Source: Bacteroidaceae bacterium (GTDB lineage Bacteria; Bacteroidota; Bacteroidia; Bacteroidales; Bacteroidaceae). Taken from it: a DNA stretch of 64,000 bases. The notes under the pieces are model-generated. The model ran no database searches and was not told the origin of the DNA. It saw only the letters and a program-made list of their open reading frames with translations. The position numbers were made by a program, and so were the translations under genes. Every line of letters starts with the position of its first letter. Within the stretch, counting starts at the first letter, position 1. The DNA is taken from NCBI GenBank assembly GCA_017651315.1, contig JAGCDE010000015.1:25050-89049 (forward strand), read 5' to 3'. Below, in pieces: positions 26,076 to 35,369 of this stretch.

Positions 26076-27416
26076 ATGGATAAGGAATTTCTGGATAACA
26101 TTCTTGAAGTGATAGAGAATCAGGATGCCGCCCGGCTCAAAGCCATCCTGGAGGATATGCATCCCGCCGACATAGCCGAACTGTGTGATGAACTTGACGT
26201 TGACGAGGCCCGTCTGGTATATCGCCAGCTGGATAACCAGACTGCTGCCGATGTGCTGGTCGAGATGGATGAGGACAACCGTAAGCGGTTGCTTGACGAA
26301 CTGCCGTCAGAACTTATCGCTTCCAAGTTCATTGACAACATGGACACCGACGATGCCGTCGATATCATCCAGGACCTGGATGAGGACAAGCAGGAGGAGG
26401 TACTTGCCCATATAGGCGATATCGAGCAGGCCAGCGATATCGTTGACCTGATGCAGTACGACGAGGATACCGCCGGCGGTCTGATGGGTACCGAGATGGT
26501 GGTGGTGAATGAGAACATGTCCATGCCTGAGTGCCTCCAGGAGATGCGCAAGCAGGCCGAGGACCTGGATGACATATACAATGTCTATGTGGTGGATGAC
26601 GACGGCCGCCTCAAGGGCGTGTTTCCGCTCAAGAAGATGATAACCAATCCGTCCGTATCAAAGGTAAAGTACGTGATGGACGAGGATGTGATAAGCACCA
26701 AGGTCGATACCCCCATCGATGACGTGGTGCAGCTCATTGAAAAGTACAATCTGGTGTCGGTCCCGGTTGTGGACAGCATAGGCCGTCTGCAGGGACATAT
26801 CACTGTCGATGACGTGATTGACGAGCTGCGTGAACAGCAGGAGCATGACTACCAGATGGCATCGGGTCTTACCGGTGACGTGGAGACTGCCGACAGTGTG
26901 TTCCGCCAGATGTTTTCGCGCGTTCCCTGGCTGCTTATCGGTATCCTGGGAGGTATTCTGAACTCCAAGATCCTTGAAAATTTTGAGACAGCTTTCGCCG
27001 CCGCCACATCGCTGCTTTTCTTCATTCCCCTTATTGGTGGAACCGGAGGTAACGTTGGCACCCAGTCATCGGCCCTTGTGGTGCAGGGCCTGGCCAACGG
27101 TTCGCTCAACACATCGAACATCTGGAAGCAGGTGTTGAAGGAGAGTGCGGTTGCCCTGCTCAATGCCGTAGTGCTCTCTCTGCTGGTGTTCTGCTACAAC
27201 GTGTGGGCATTCGGATGGTCCGATCCTGTCACATACGCCGTCCCGTGCACCATGTTCGCGCTTGTACTCATAGCAACATTCTGGGGCACCCTGCTGCCGC
27301 TGCTGTTCGAGAAGATCCATATTGACCCCGCCATAGCCACAGGACCTTTCGTGCAGATTACCAATGACCTTCTTGGTATGGGAATATATATGCTGGTCAT
27401 AACGCTTATTCTTTGA
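26076..27416 (+). CDS. mgtE: Magnesium transporter MgtE
   Basis: A 446-residue Mg2+ channel. The acidic superhelical MgtE_N domain (1-125) has the repeats LAELCDELDVDEARLVYRQL-like. Two CBS domains follow (about 130-190 and 195-255, MPECLQEMRKQAEDLDDIYN and ISTKVDTPIDDVVQLIEKYN). The C-terminal membrane pore has five helices and the signature PLIGGTGGNVGTQSSALVVQG (about 318-338, ending before the last residues). In the family the cytoplasmic domains sense Mg2+ and gate the pore. A small GGCCA/TGGCC hairpin (26041-26058) precedes the gene. It follows rsmA by 76 bp. Confidence 0.96.
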   Translation: MDKEFLDNILEVIENQDAARLKAILEDMHPADIAELCDELDVDEARLVYRQLDNQTAADVLVEMDEDNRKRLLDELPSELIASKFIDNMDTDDAVDIIQDLDEDKQEEVLAHIGDIEQASDIVDLMQYDEDTAGGLMGTEMVVVNENMSMPECLQEMRKQAEDLDDIYNVYVVDDDGRLKGVFPLKKMITNPSVSKVKYVMDEDVISTKVDTPIDDVVQLIEKYNLVSVPVVDSIGRLQGHITVDDVIDELREQQEHDYQMASGLTGDVETADSVFRQMFSRVPWLLIGILGGILNSKILENFETAFAAATSLLFFIPLIGGTGGNVGTQSSALVVQGLANGSLNTSNIWKQVLKESAVALLNAVVLSLLVFCYNVWAFGWSDPVTYAVPCTMFALVLIATFWGTLLPLLFEKIHIDPAIATGPFVQITNDLLGMGIYMLVITLIL

Positions 27417-27469
27417 AATAGCCGTATCTACTGTGTTATTTAACGAAAAAATGGCAGGAAATTAGGTAT

Positions 27470-27502
27470 TTTGAGAATAAATGTCTTTATTTGCATCTTT
27501 TG
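27470..27502 (+). promoter_or_regulatory. Candidate promoter of the DUF349 gene
   Basis: TTTG (27470-27473) and ATCTTTTG (27495-27502, two changes from TAnnTTTG) are 21 bp apart and end 31 bp before the ATG. Confidence 0.35.
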
Positions 27503-27533
27503 CAGGGTATTAATACAGTAAATCATTCCCATT

Positions 27534-29456
27534 ATGGAAGAGGAACAGAAGAAAGATATGGTCGAGGAGGTGAATCTCCAGGAACAGACAACCGTAGAGG
27601 AACAGGCTGAAACCAGCGAGGAGGAATCTCAGGTTCAGAAGGAATCCCAGCTGCAGGAGTCTCCTGATCAGGAGACCGCCGAGAAGGATAGTGTCGTGGA
27701 GAAGTCAGTACCGGAAGCCGTTCCGGAGAAGACGGAGCAGGAGACTGTAGCCGATGTAGCCGAACCCGAACCTGCCTTGACAAGAGAGAAAATCATTGAG
27801 CGCCTTCAGGAGATGGTGGGCGACATCACTATAGCGAGGCGGCAGGAACTGGAGTCGCTGAAGCAGGGATTCTACAGGTTGCAGAGAGCTGCACAGGAGG
27901 AGCGTGTCGCTGCGTTTGTCGCCGGAGGCGGAACGACAGAGGATTACAGGCCGGAGCCGGATCCCGTTGAGGAGCAGTACCGCAAGCTCATGAATATAAT
28001 AAAGGAGAAGAAGGCTGCCGCTCAGGAGGCACTCGATGTGGTCAGGAAGGAGAACCTCAAGAAGAAGAGGGACCTTCTGGAACGTTTCAAGGCCCTGATC
28101 GAGAAGGCGAACACTGAGGGCGCACCCTACGGCGAGTACAAGGCTATCGTGCAGGAGTGGAAAGAGATCAAGGAGATTCCGGCCGAGAACGCCAATGAAC
28201 TGTGGAAAGCCTACCAGCAGTATAACGAGCAGTTCTATGACATACAGAAACTGAACAACGAGTTCCGGGAGTATGACTTCCGCAAGAACATGGAGGCCAA
28301 GACCGCGATATGCGAGGAGGCGGAAAGGCTGGCGGAGGATCCGGATGTGGTATCCGCCTTCCGCAAGCTGCAGAAACTCCATCAGGATTTCCGTGAGACA
28401 GGTCCTGTGTCCAGGGATTGCCGTGAAGAGATATGGAACCGTTTCAAGGCGGCGTCAACAACGATCAACCGTCGTCACCAACAGCATTTCGAGGAACTCA
28501 AGAAACATGAGCAGGAGCACATGGACCAGAAGATTGTCATCTGCGAACTTCTTGAGGGAATTGAATTTGACAAGCTCACCACCTTCCAAAGCTGGAACTA
28601 CAAGACCCAAGAGGTACTGGCTCTGCAGAAGAAATGGAGGGACATAGGTTTTGCTCCCATCCGTCACAACCAGAAGATATTCGAACGCTATCGTGCCGCA
28701 TGTGATGAGTTCTTCCGTCGTAAGGGTGAGTTCTTCAAGGAGGCAAAGAACAGCATGGGCGACAATCTTGTCAGGAAGACAGCCCTCTGTGAGAAGGCTG
28801 AGGCTCTCAAGGAGAGTACCGACTGGAAAGCCACCGGTGCGGCTATAGCCGAACTGCAGAGGGAATGGCGTGAAACCGGTCCGGTTCAGAAGAAATACTC
28901 CACTCAGCTCTGGAAGCGTTTTTCGGAGGCATGTGACTATTTCTATGAGCAGCGTGAAAAGAACACTTCTTCCAGGAAACGGGAGGAGAATGCCAATCTG
29001 GCCCGCAAGAGGGAGATCCTGTCCCAACTGAAGGGTTATGATCCTTCAAACCTTTCGGATGATGATGTCAATGTCATTCGGGAACTTGTCGATGAGTGGA
29101 ACGGGATAGGATATGTGCCTTTCAAGGTCAAGGACAAGATCGCAGCACAGTTCAAGGAGGTTACCGATCCCCTCTCCGGCGTGATCCGTCTGGATCGCCC
29201 GCGCCGTTCGCAGGGCCGCGGCTCTTCGGCACGTGAGATTTCCTCATCTCCCCGCGAGAAACTCATGCGGCAGTATGAACTCAAGAAGAGCGAGATACAG
29301 ACCTACGAGAACAACCTGGGCTTCATGAATGCGTCAAGCAAATCCGGAAACGGTTTCGTGGATGCCATAAAGGCCAAGATAGAGACTCTCAAGCAGGAGG
29401 CCGAAAACCTGCTCGCGCAGATCAAGGCGCTGGACAGTGAAGAGAGTGGGAATTGA
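27534..29456 (+). CDS. DUF349 repeat protein
   Basis: This 640-residue cytoplasmic protein opens with about 80 residues of acidic, Glu/Gln/Val-rich low-complexity sequence. From about 150 it is a run of five helical DUF349 repeats of some 65-75 residues. Recurrent cores include VQEWKEIKEIP, LQKLHQDFRETGPV, LQKKWRDIGFAPI, LQREWRETGPVQKK and LVDEWNGIGYVP. A basic linker (RPRRSQGRGSSARE) and a C-terminal coiled coil (about 590-635) complete it. The function of the family is not established. The coiled coils suggest a scaffold. It stands alone, with its own promoter candidate and terminator. Confidence 0.9.
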   Translation: MEEEQKKDMVEEVNLQEQTTVEEQAETSEEESQVQKESQLQESPDQETAEKDSVVEKSVPEAVPEKTEQETVADVAEPEPALTREKIIERLQEMVGDITIARRQELESLKQGFYRLQRAAQEERVAAFVAGGGTTEDYRPEPDPVEEQYRKLMNIIKEKKAAAQEALDVVRKENLKKKRDLLERFKALIEKANTEGAPYGEYKAIVQEWKEIKEIPAENANELWKAYQQYNEQFYDIQKLNNEFREYDFRKNMEAKTAICEEAERLAEDPDVVSAFRKLQKLHQDFRETGPVSRDCREEIWNRFKAASTTINRRHQQHFEELKKHEQEHMDQKIVICELLEGIEFDKLTTFQSWNYKTQEVLALQKKWRDIGFAPIRHNQKIFERYRAACDEFFRRKGEFFKEAKNSMGDNLVRKTALCEKAEALKESTDWKATGAAIAELQREWRETGPVQKKYSTQLWKRFSEACDYFYEQREKNTSSRKREENANLARKREILSQLKGYDPSNLSDDDVNVIRELVDEWNGIGYVPFKVKDKIAAQFKEVTDPLSGVIRLDRPRRSQGRGSSAREISSSPREKLMRQYELKKSEIQTYENNLGFMNASSKSGNGFVDAIKAKIETLKQEAENLLAQIKALDSEESGN

Positions 29457-29513
29457 TATCCGGGCATTGACGGCTGCGGTGTGAATCTCCTGCCACAGCT
29501 GTCGCCAAGAGCC

Positions 29514-29553
29514 AAAAAAAGCGTGCGGAAATGAATCACCGCACGCTTTTTTT
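29514..29553 (+). terminator. Bidirectional terminator
   Basis: AAAAAAAGCGTGCGG and CCGCACGCTTTTTTT form a 15-bp stem around a 10-nt loop. It ends both the DUF349 message and, on the other strand, the fucose-type operon. Confidence 0.9.
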
Positions 29554-29578
29554 AGAATCTGTTTTGATTTGTTTCCGG
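29554..29578. repeat. Solitary left end of the dispersed repeat family
   Basis: Bases 29554-29576 are identical over 23 nt to the left end of the element at 10489 (core AATCTGTTTTGATTTG). It begins right at the end of the terminator's T tract. Four bases later the dehydrogenase stop codon begins, so the rest of an element is absent. Confidence 0.75.
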
Positions 29579-29582
29579 ATTA

Positions 29583-30602
29583 TCAGGTAAAATCTACCAG
29601 GATCCGGAAGACTTTGCCGGGAGCTTCGACCCATTTCCGCATTGCTCCAAGGGCATCTTCGGGTTTGACGACTGCCGATATGAGTTCATCCTTGGGACAG
29701 GTGCCACGCTGCAGGTAGCGGATTACCGCTTCAAAGTCCGAAGGCAAGGCGTTGCGGGAGCCGTGAATGTTCAGTTCCTTCTTAACGAACAGTCCTGTAT
29801 GGAACGTTACGTCATTCTTAGAGTAGCCAATGCAGACCACACGGCCGCTGAACGCCACCTCATCGATTGCGGCCTGGTATGTAGGCACACTGCCTACGGC
29901 TTCAATCACAACTGTGGGGCCCAGTCCATCGGTCAGCCGGACCAATTCCTGATGCAGGTCCTGCTCTTTTGAGTTGATGGTGTGGGCTGCTCCAAGACGT
30001 CGGGCAAGTTCCAGTTTGTCATTGTCCAGATCTACCGCTATTACGGTTGCCCCGCGCAGTGATGCACGCACAATTGCACCGACCCCTATCATTCCGCAAC
30101 CGAACACCAGAACGGTGTCGGAGTCGGTAACCTGGGCGCGGGATACAGCGTGGAATCCTACGCTCATGGGCTCAATGAGCGCGCAGTCACGCAGGGCTAA
30201 GCCTGGAGCGGGAATTATCTTGGTCCAAGGCAGTACCATATAGTCACGCATGGCTCCGTCGCGCTGGACACCAAGTGTTTCATTGAACTCACAGGCATTG
30301 GGATGGCCGGAACGGCAGGCGGCACAGTGACCGCAGTTGGTGTAGGGATTGACCGTCACAATCGTTCCAGGGGTAAGGAATACGGGTACATCGGGACCTG
30401 CCTCCTCTATAACCGCCCCTATCTCATGACCGGGAATGACTGCCTCCTTAGCCATCAGGTTGCGGCCAAGGAATGTGTTGAGGTCCGATCCGCAGAATCC
30501 TGCATATCCTATTTTGAGGAGCACCTGGCCGGTGCCGGCGACCGGCTTCTGTGCCTCCTCGACAATCATCTCTCCCTGTTTCGGAATTCTTATCTGTCTC
30601 AT
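29583..30602 (-). CDS. Zinc-binding alcohol dehydrogenase (probable sugar-acid dehydrogenase)
   Basis: A 339-residue medium-chain dehydrogenase. The catalytic zinc ligands are Cys in GFCGSDLNTF (about 37) and the HE pair of PGHEIGAVI (about 59). The structural zinc lobe is NCGHCAACRSGHPNAC (about 88-103). The Rossmann fold is VLVFGCGMIGVGAIVRAS with the NAD-selecting acidic IAVDLDNDKLELARR. In related bacterial fucose clusters a dehydrogenase in this place oxidises 2-keto-3-deoxy-L-fuconate or lactaldehyde; which applies here is not known. It lies 67 bp downstream of fucP and is the last gene before the terminator. Confidence 0.85.
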   Translation of the reverse strand: MRQIRIPKQGEMIVEEAQKPVAGTGQVLLKIGYAGFCGSDLNTFLGRNLMAKEAVIPGHEIGAVIEEAGPDVPVFLTPGTIVTVNPYTNCGHCAACRSGHPNACEFNETLGVQRDGAMRDYMVLPWTKIIPAPGLALRDCALIEPMSVGFHAVSRAQVTDSDTVLVFGCGMIGVGAIVRASLRGATVIAVDLDNDKLELARRLGAAHTINSKEQDLHQELVRLTDGLGPTVVIEAVGSVPTYQAAIDEVAFSGRVVCIGYSKNDVTFHTGLFVKKELNIHGSRNALPSDFEAVIRYLQRGTCPKDELISAVVKPEDALGAMRKWVEAPGKVFRILVDFT

Positions 30603-30669
30603 TTCTTTAATTTCACTTTGATGTTATTTTGGCTGTTGGGTGTTGGTGACAGCTTGCCTTAACCAGGGC

Positions 30670-31896
30670 TTAGTCCTTAACAATATGTCCTTTCCAGCCG
30701 TACCATGCGCATACTGCGAAGCAGATGAGCGGGATGATATATGCCAAGCCCGGATTTGATGTGAGTGAAACCTGGAACTTGGCGGTGAGCAGCGGCAGTA
30801 TGGAGTTGCCCACGATGGCCATGACAAGGAATGCCGATCCGCTCTTGGTCTCGCCCTTGAGGTCGGTGAGAGCAAGTGAGAACTGGGTGGGATACATGAT
30901 CGACATGAAGAATGAGATACCCATCATGGCGTATATGGCTGTCATGCCGCTCGAGAAACAAATTACCGCGCACAGCACCACATTGGCTATTCCGTATATC
31001 ACAAGCATGTTCTTGGGCTGGTACTTTCCCATGAGCCAGGCACCTATCCAGCGTCCCAGCAGGAAGGCCAGCATGTAGAATCCGAACAGTGTGGTGGCCT
31101 TGTCATGAGTCAGACCGGCGTACTTGACGCAATAGACTATGAACAGGCTGTTGACGGCTGTCTGGCCACCGTTGTAGAAGAACTGCGCTATCACTCCGTT
31201 ACGCAGATGGCGGCGCTTGAGTACGTTGAATGAGATGAGTTTGCCGTTGCTGCCGGTGTCATCGTCCTCAGCCTGGATGCGCGGCAGTTTGGTGAAGCCC
31301 ATCACTATGGCAATCAGGATGAGCACTATGCCGAATATGGCGTAAGTCAGCTTGAAGTTGTGGATCTCGGCATCGGGCAGGGTGTTGGTGGCTGCATCGT
31401 CTATAAGGATGAGCTTGCTCAGGAACATGGCGGCTATGAAGGCTCCCAGACCATTGAAAGCCTGTGCCAGGTTCAGCCGGCGCGGGGCAGTGGCGGGGTC
31501 ACCCAGCTCTGTCACGTAGGGGTTGGCGGCTGTTTCAAGGAAGCACATGCCTATGGCCACGATGAAGAAGGCACACAGATAGAGCGGGAAGCTGTGGAGC
31601 GATGTCACAGGCAGGAACAGCAGTCCGCCCACGGCCGATATCAGCAGTCCCAGAACGATACCGGCCTTGTAGCTGTAACGCTTCATGAACATGGCTATCG
31701 GTATGGGGAACAGGAAATATGCGAACCAATATGATGTCTCCACGAACTCGGCACGGGCCTGGTTTATGTTGAAGAGTGACATCATCTTGTTGACTACGGG
31801 CGACAGCAGGTTGTTGCTGATTGCCCAAAGGAAAAACAGACTGAACACCATGGCCAGGGCTACAGTGTTCTTCTTTGATTTAGGATTCTGGTTCAT
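30670..31896 (-). CDS. fucP: L-fucose:H+ symporter-type MFS transporter
   Basis: A 408-residue inner-membrane transporter of the FucP/GluP branch of the major facilitator superfamily, with 12 predicted helices. Family marks are the first helix VALAMVFSLFFLWAISNNL (residues 11-29), FVETSYWFAYFLFPIPIAMFM around 51-71, CFLETAANPYVTELGDP (about 117-133; the conserved ETxANPYv motif) and RRLNLAQAFNGLGAF. The start overlaps the lactonase stop by 4 bp (ATGA). L-fucose is the likely substrate given its neighbours, but glucose/galactose members (GluP) share the same motifs. Confidence 0.88.
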   Translation of the reverse strand: MNQNPKSKKNTVALAMVFSLFFLWAISNNLLSPVVNKMMSLFNINQARAEFVETSYWFAYFLFPIPIAMFMKRYSYKAGIVLGLLISAVGGLLFLPVTSLHSFPLYLCAFFIVAIGMCFLETAANPYVTELGDPATAPRRLNLAQAFNGLGAFIAAMFLSKLILIDDAATNTLPDAEIHNFKLTYAIFGIVLILIAIVMGFTKLPRIQAEDDDTGSNGKLISFNVLKRRHLRNGVIAQFFYNGGQTAVNSLFIVYCVKYAGLTHDKATTLFGFYMLAFLLGRWIGAWLMGKYQPKNMLVIYGIANVVLCAVICFSSGMTAIYAMMGISFFMSIMYPTQFSLALTDLKGETKSGSAFLVMAIVGNSILPLLTAKFQVSLTSNPGLAYIIPLICFAVCAWYGWKGHIVKD

Positions 31897-32810
31897 TCTG
31901 ACATGTTTTTAATGTAAGGTAAATCTATTTCTGTCTTGATATTGTAGAACTTTACGGCGTTCATGCCAAGGAAGAGTTCCTTTTCATGTTCCGTCAGTTC
32001 ATCGGATTTAAGTATGAAGTCGTATGACATGCGGTAGGTTATGGCTGTGATGGTCCGCGGGTAGTCCGACCCCCACATGAGTTTGTCCATACCCACTTCA
32101 TCGGAAGCCTCACGGATGGCCTTCACCGCCCCTTTGAAGGGGTAGAACTCGCTGTTGAAGAGCCATGTTATGCCTCCGGATTCTATCATCACGTTCTTGT
32201 GGCGTGCGAGTCGTATCTGCTCCATCCATCCGGGTACGGTGACCATTCCGAAATGGCCTACCGCAATCTTCAGACCGGGGAATTCCTGTATCACCTCTTC
32301 CATCTCAGGAACCTGGGCGGCACCGTCCTCAAGGGTGATGGAGAGGAACACCCCCTTTTGTTCCATGATGCGGAACAGCTCCATCATTTCCGGGCAGGTG
32401 AGGCTTATGCGGCCGGAGGGAATCTGCAGGCGGTGACCGGGGATGGCAATGCCGCGAAATCCCTGGCTTATCAGGTTTTTGGCCTGTTGCAGCCAGCCCG
32501 GCAGCCGGTAATCGGCCATTCCGCATACGATGAAGCGGTCAGGATAACGTTCCTGCACTTCGGCCAGATAGTCATTCTGAAGTCCGTCTATGAACTCCTG
32601 CACCACAACGGCGGCAGTCACCTGCGCATAGTCCATGTTGGACAGGAAAATCTCGGCTGTGTTGCGTCCGTCAATGATGAACGGAGGTATCATCTGCCGG
32701 ATTTCACCGAAAAACAGCGAACGTCCGTTCTCCAGTGTCCGGATAGGCATACCGTTCACCACGGTGTCCTGACGGAGCCACAGGTGGGAATGGGTGTCAA
32801 TAATCTTCAT
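31893..32810 (-). CDS. Amidohydrolase family, probable L-fucono-lactonase
   Basis: This 305-residue cytoplasmic protein belongs to the COG3618 amidohydrolase_2 group. It has the N-terminal metal motif IDTHSHLW (HxH, residues 4-11), VICGMADYRLPGW-type strands in the middle, IAVGHFGM (His near 194) and the late WGSDYPRTITAI (Asp near 256). The COG3618 group includes 2-pyrone-4,6-dicarboxylate and sugar lactone hydrolases, and fucose-pathway members open L-fuconolactone to L-fuconate. Between an aldo-keto reductase and FucP, that assignment is the best fit but remains inference. Confidence 0.8.
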   Translation of the reverse strand: MKIIDTHSHLWLRQDTVVNGMPIRTLENGRSLFFGEIRQMIPPFIIDGRNTAEIFLSNMDYAQVTAAVVVQEFIDGLQNDYLAEVQERYPDRFIVCGMADYRLPGWLQQAKNLISQGFRGIAIPGHRLQIPSGRISLTCPEMMELFRIMEQKGVFLSITLEDGAAQVPEMEEVIQEFPGLKIAVGHFGMVTVPGWMEQIRLARHKNVMIESGGITWLFNSEFYPFKGAVKAIREASDEVGMDKLMWGSDYPRTITAITYRMSYDFILKSDELTEHEKELFLGMNAVKFYNIKTEIDLPYIKNMSE

Positions 32811-32817
32811 GATGAAG

Positions 32818-33771
32818 TTATGAGTTGCACCAGGTTACTCTCTGCTGTTCACCAATTATCTCGCGTACCTCAAACACCAGGTCCCAGTCAAGCGGCTCCT
32901 GTACGGCTCCGATATTCTTGAGAACGTTGGCGGGATTGGCCGAGCTGAACAGGTTGGTCGCTATGCGCGGATTGCTGTATGAGTACTGGACTGCCAGTTT
33001 CTCGATGGATGTACCCTTTGCCTTGCAGTGCTGCGCAGCTTTGGCACAAGCCTCAACCAATGGCTTGGGAGCCGGATGCCAGTCCGGGACTCCGCGTTCG
33101 GAGAGCAGGCCCATGGCGAGCGGCGAGGCGTTGATAACGCCTATCCCTTTCTGTTCGAAGTAGCCTAAGTAGTCGTTGAGCTTGTCGTCGTTCAGGCAGA
33201 AGTGGCAGAAATTAAGGATGCTCTCAACTGTTCCTGCGGGAGCGTGGTCAACAACCCACTTGAGGTTCTCAAGCTGGAGATCTGTGATGCCCACATGGCT
33301 CACTACGCCCTTGTCACGCAGTTCCACCAGTGCGGGAAGGGTCTCATCGACCACTTTCTGCAAGCCGCCGGGAAGGGCCGCCTGGAACTCTATGTCATGC
33401 ACGTTGATAAGGTCGATATGGTCGATGTTAAGTCGCTCCATGCTCTCATAGACACTCTCGGTGGCGCGCCTGGCACTGTAGTCCCAAGTGTTCACGCCGT
33501 CCTTTCCGTAGCGTCCCACCTTGGTGGAGAGATAATACTTGTTGCGCGGAATGTCCTTCAGCGCCTTACCCAGGACGGTCTCTGCCTTGTAGTGCCCGTA
33601 ATAAGGTGACACGTCTATGAAATTCAGTCCGTTGTCAACGGCTGTGAACACTGCCTCAATGGCTTTCTTTTCATTGATTTCGTGGAAAACACCGCCAAGC
33701 GATGATGCACCGAAGGCCAGTCTGGCCACTCTCATACCGGTCTTGCCGATTTCATTGTACAGTAAACTCAT
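32818..33771 (-). CDS. Aldo/keto reductase, probable L-fucose (L-galactose-type) dehydrogenase
   Basis: A 317-residue TIM-barrel oxidoreductase. The AKR tetrad is visible: Asp and Tyr in NFIDVSPYYGHYKAE (about 50-64), Lys in YLSTKVGRYG (about 83) and His in LINVHDIEFQ (about 125). The sequence resembles L-galactose/L-fucose dehydrogenases, which oxidise C1 of the sugar to the lactone with NAD(P)+. It is the first gene of the sugar set and starts only 13 bp after the ispH stop with no promoter or terminator between, so it is probably read from the porQ-cmk-ispH message. Confidence 0.85.
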   Translation of the reverse strand: MSLLYNEIGKTGMRVARLAFGASSLGGVFHEINEKKAIEAVFTAVDNGLNFIDVSPYYGHYKAETVLGKALKDIPRNKYYLSTKVGRYGKDGVNTWDYSARRATESVYESMERLNIDHIDLINVHDIEFQAALPGGLQKVVDETLPALVELRDKGVVSHVGITDLQLENLKWVVDHAPAGTVESILNFCHFCLNDDKLNDYLGYFEQKGIGVINASPLAMGLLSERGVPDWHPAPKPLVEACAKAAQHCKAKGTSIEKLAVQYSYSNPRIATNLFSSANPANVLKNIGAVQEPLDWDLVFEVREIIGEQQRVTWCNS

Positions 33772-33784
33772 GATTGGTATGTAA

Positions 33785-34663
33785 TTAAGTTGTTGAATTG
33801 TTCCGGAAATGATCCGTGATATAGTTCCGACACTCTTCCATAAGCCATTTGGGGGTGGAAGTGGCCCCGCATATCCCGATCGACTCCGCTCCTGAAAGAA
33901 GGCTGTAATCTATGTCGTCACAGCTTTCGATCATATAGGATTCGGGGTTGACTTTCTGAATCTCATTGAATAGCACCTTCCCGTTGGAGCTCTTTCTCCC
34001 GGACACGAACAGTATCACGTCATGACGTTGTGCAAAGTCACGTATCTTCTCGCGCCTGTGTGACACCTGACCGCATACGGTATTGTTGTGCACGAACTTG
34101 CGCCCGTCATGGATACGGTTGGATATCTTTTCGATAAGCTGGTTGTAGTTCTCCAGTGATTTGGTGGTCTGCGAATACAGGAAGATGTCCTTGCTGAAAT
34201 CTATCCGGTCAATCTCATCGGCGGACTCTATCACCGTGACGTTGCCGTCAGTCTGTCCTACCAGGCCGAGAATCTCGGCGTGACCCTTCTGACCGAAAAT
34301 GACTATCTGCTGAGTTGCAGGATCCAGTTTCTCGAATTGCATGTGGATACGCTGCTGAAGCTTGAGCACCACGGGGCAGGTGGCGTCAACGAGTGTAATT
34401 CCGTTCTTTCGGGCAATGGCATAGGTGGAGGGAGGCTCTCCGTGGGCCCTGAGAAGCACGCGGGTGTTGTGCAGGGAGCTGTATTCGTCATGGTTGATGG
34501 TCCTTAGTCCCAGTCTCTGCAGGCGGTCGCATTCAATTCCGTTGTGCACAATATCGCCCAGGCAGAAAAGCTGTCCGCTTTTCCTGAGTTCCTCTTCGGC
34601 CTTGCCTATCGCTGAGAGCACTCCGAAACAGAATCCCGACTCGTTGTCAATCTCGACCTTCAT
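33785..34663 (-). CDS. ispH: 4-hydroxy-3-methylbut-2-enyl diphosphate reductase
   Basis: IspH is the last enzyme of the MEP pathway, making IPP and DMAPP with a 4Fe-4S cluster. The 292 residues contain the three cluster cysteines: SGFCFGV (about 12), DATCPVV (about 97) and [12 protein letters not shown] (about 195). Other marks are AHGEPP (substrate His) and GATSTPKWL near the C-terminus. The ATG at 34663 is set by a 4-bp ATGA overlap with the cmk stop and by the conserved [14 protein letters not shown] start; the frame is open to 34702. Confidence 0.97.
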   Translation of the reverse strand: MKVEIDNESGFCFGVLSAIGKAEEELRKSGQLFCLGDIVHNGIECDRLQRLGLRTINHDEYSSLHNTRVLLRAHGEPPSTYAIARKNGITLVDATCPVVLKLQQRIHMQFEKLDPATQQIVIFGQKGHAEILGLVGQTDGNVTVIESADEIDRIDFSKDIFLYSQTTKSLENYNQLIEKISNRIHDGRKFVHNNTVCGQVSHRREKIRDFAQRHDVILFVSGRKSSNGKVLFNEIQKVNPESYMIESCDDIDYSLLSGAESIGICGATSTPKWLMEECRNYITDHFRNNSTT

Positions 34664-35349
34664 TCTTCCGATGCTGCCTTGATATAACGGTTCATCAGCC
34701 ACTCGTCCTGCTCGGAGATTGTCATCTGACTGTTGTCGAGGACAATCGCGTCATCGGCCTTCCTCAACGGCGATACAGCGCGGTGTGAGTCTATGTAATC
34801 CCTCTCCCTGATGTTTTTCAGCACTTCGTCATAGTCAGGGTCCTGTCCTTTCTGCCGAAGCTCGTCATAGCGTCGCTGTGCCCTTATCTCATCGGATGCG
34901 GTCACGAATATCTTGAGCTCCGCCTCAGGAAACACGGTGGTGCCGATATCCCTTCCGTCCATGATGACAGCTCCTCCGCTTCCCATACGCCTCTGTTCCG
35001 CAGTCATGGCCTCGCGTACGAACCCGATGGCCGAGATGGGGCTGACATTCTCCGAAACCTCCATCCCGCGGATTTCGGACTCTACATTCTCGCCGTTGAG
35101 AATGGTGTATTGAAAACCGTCGGAATCCTTGCCGAAAGCTATCCTGATCTGTGTGATCTCCCTCCTGAGCGATTCCTCGTCAATCGAAGAGCCCTTGATG
35201 AAACCGCGTCTCAGGGCATAGAGGGTTACGGCACGGTACATGGCGCCGGTATCTATATATGTGTAGCCTATCTTTGCGGCAAGTGTCTTGGCCATAGTGC
35301 TTTTGCCGCAGGATGAGTGCCCGTCAACGGCTATGATTATCTTTTTCAT
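34660..35349 (-). CDS. cmk: (d)CMP kinase
   Basis: Cytidylate kinase phosphorylates CMP and dCMP. The 229 residues carry the P-loop [15 protein letters not shown] (about 9-23), [17 protein letters not shown] (about 31-47), the CMP-binding [19 protein letters not shown] (about 146-164) and the lid [10 protein letters not shown]. It is the middle gene of porQ-cmk-ispH, an order seen in other Bacteroidales, with 20 bp to porQ and a 4-bp overlap with ispH. Confidence 0.97.
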   Translation of the reverse strand: MKKIIIAVDGHSSCGKSTMAKTLAAKIGYTYIDTGAMYRAVTLYALRRGFIKGSSIDEESLRREITQIRIAFGKDSDGFQYTILNGENVESEIRGMEVSENVSPISAIGFVREAMTAEQRRMGSGGAVIMDGRDIGTTVFPEAELKIFVTASDEIRAQRRYDELRQKGQDPDYDEVLKNIRERDYIDSHRAVSPLRKADDAIVLDNSQMTISEQDEWLMNRYIKAASEE

Positions 35350-35369
35350 TATTCTTCTAACTTATGTGT

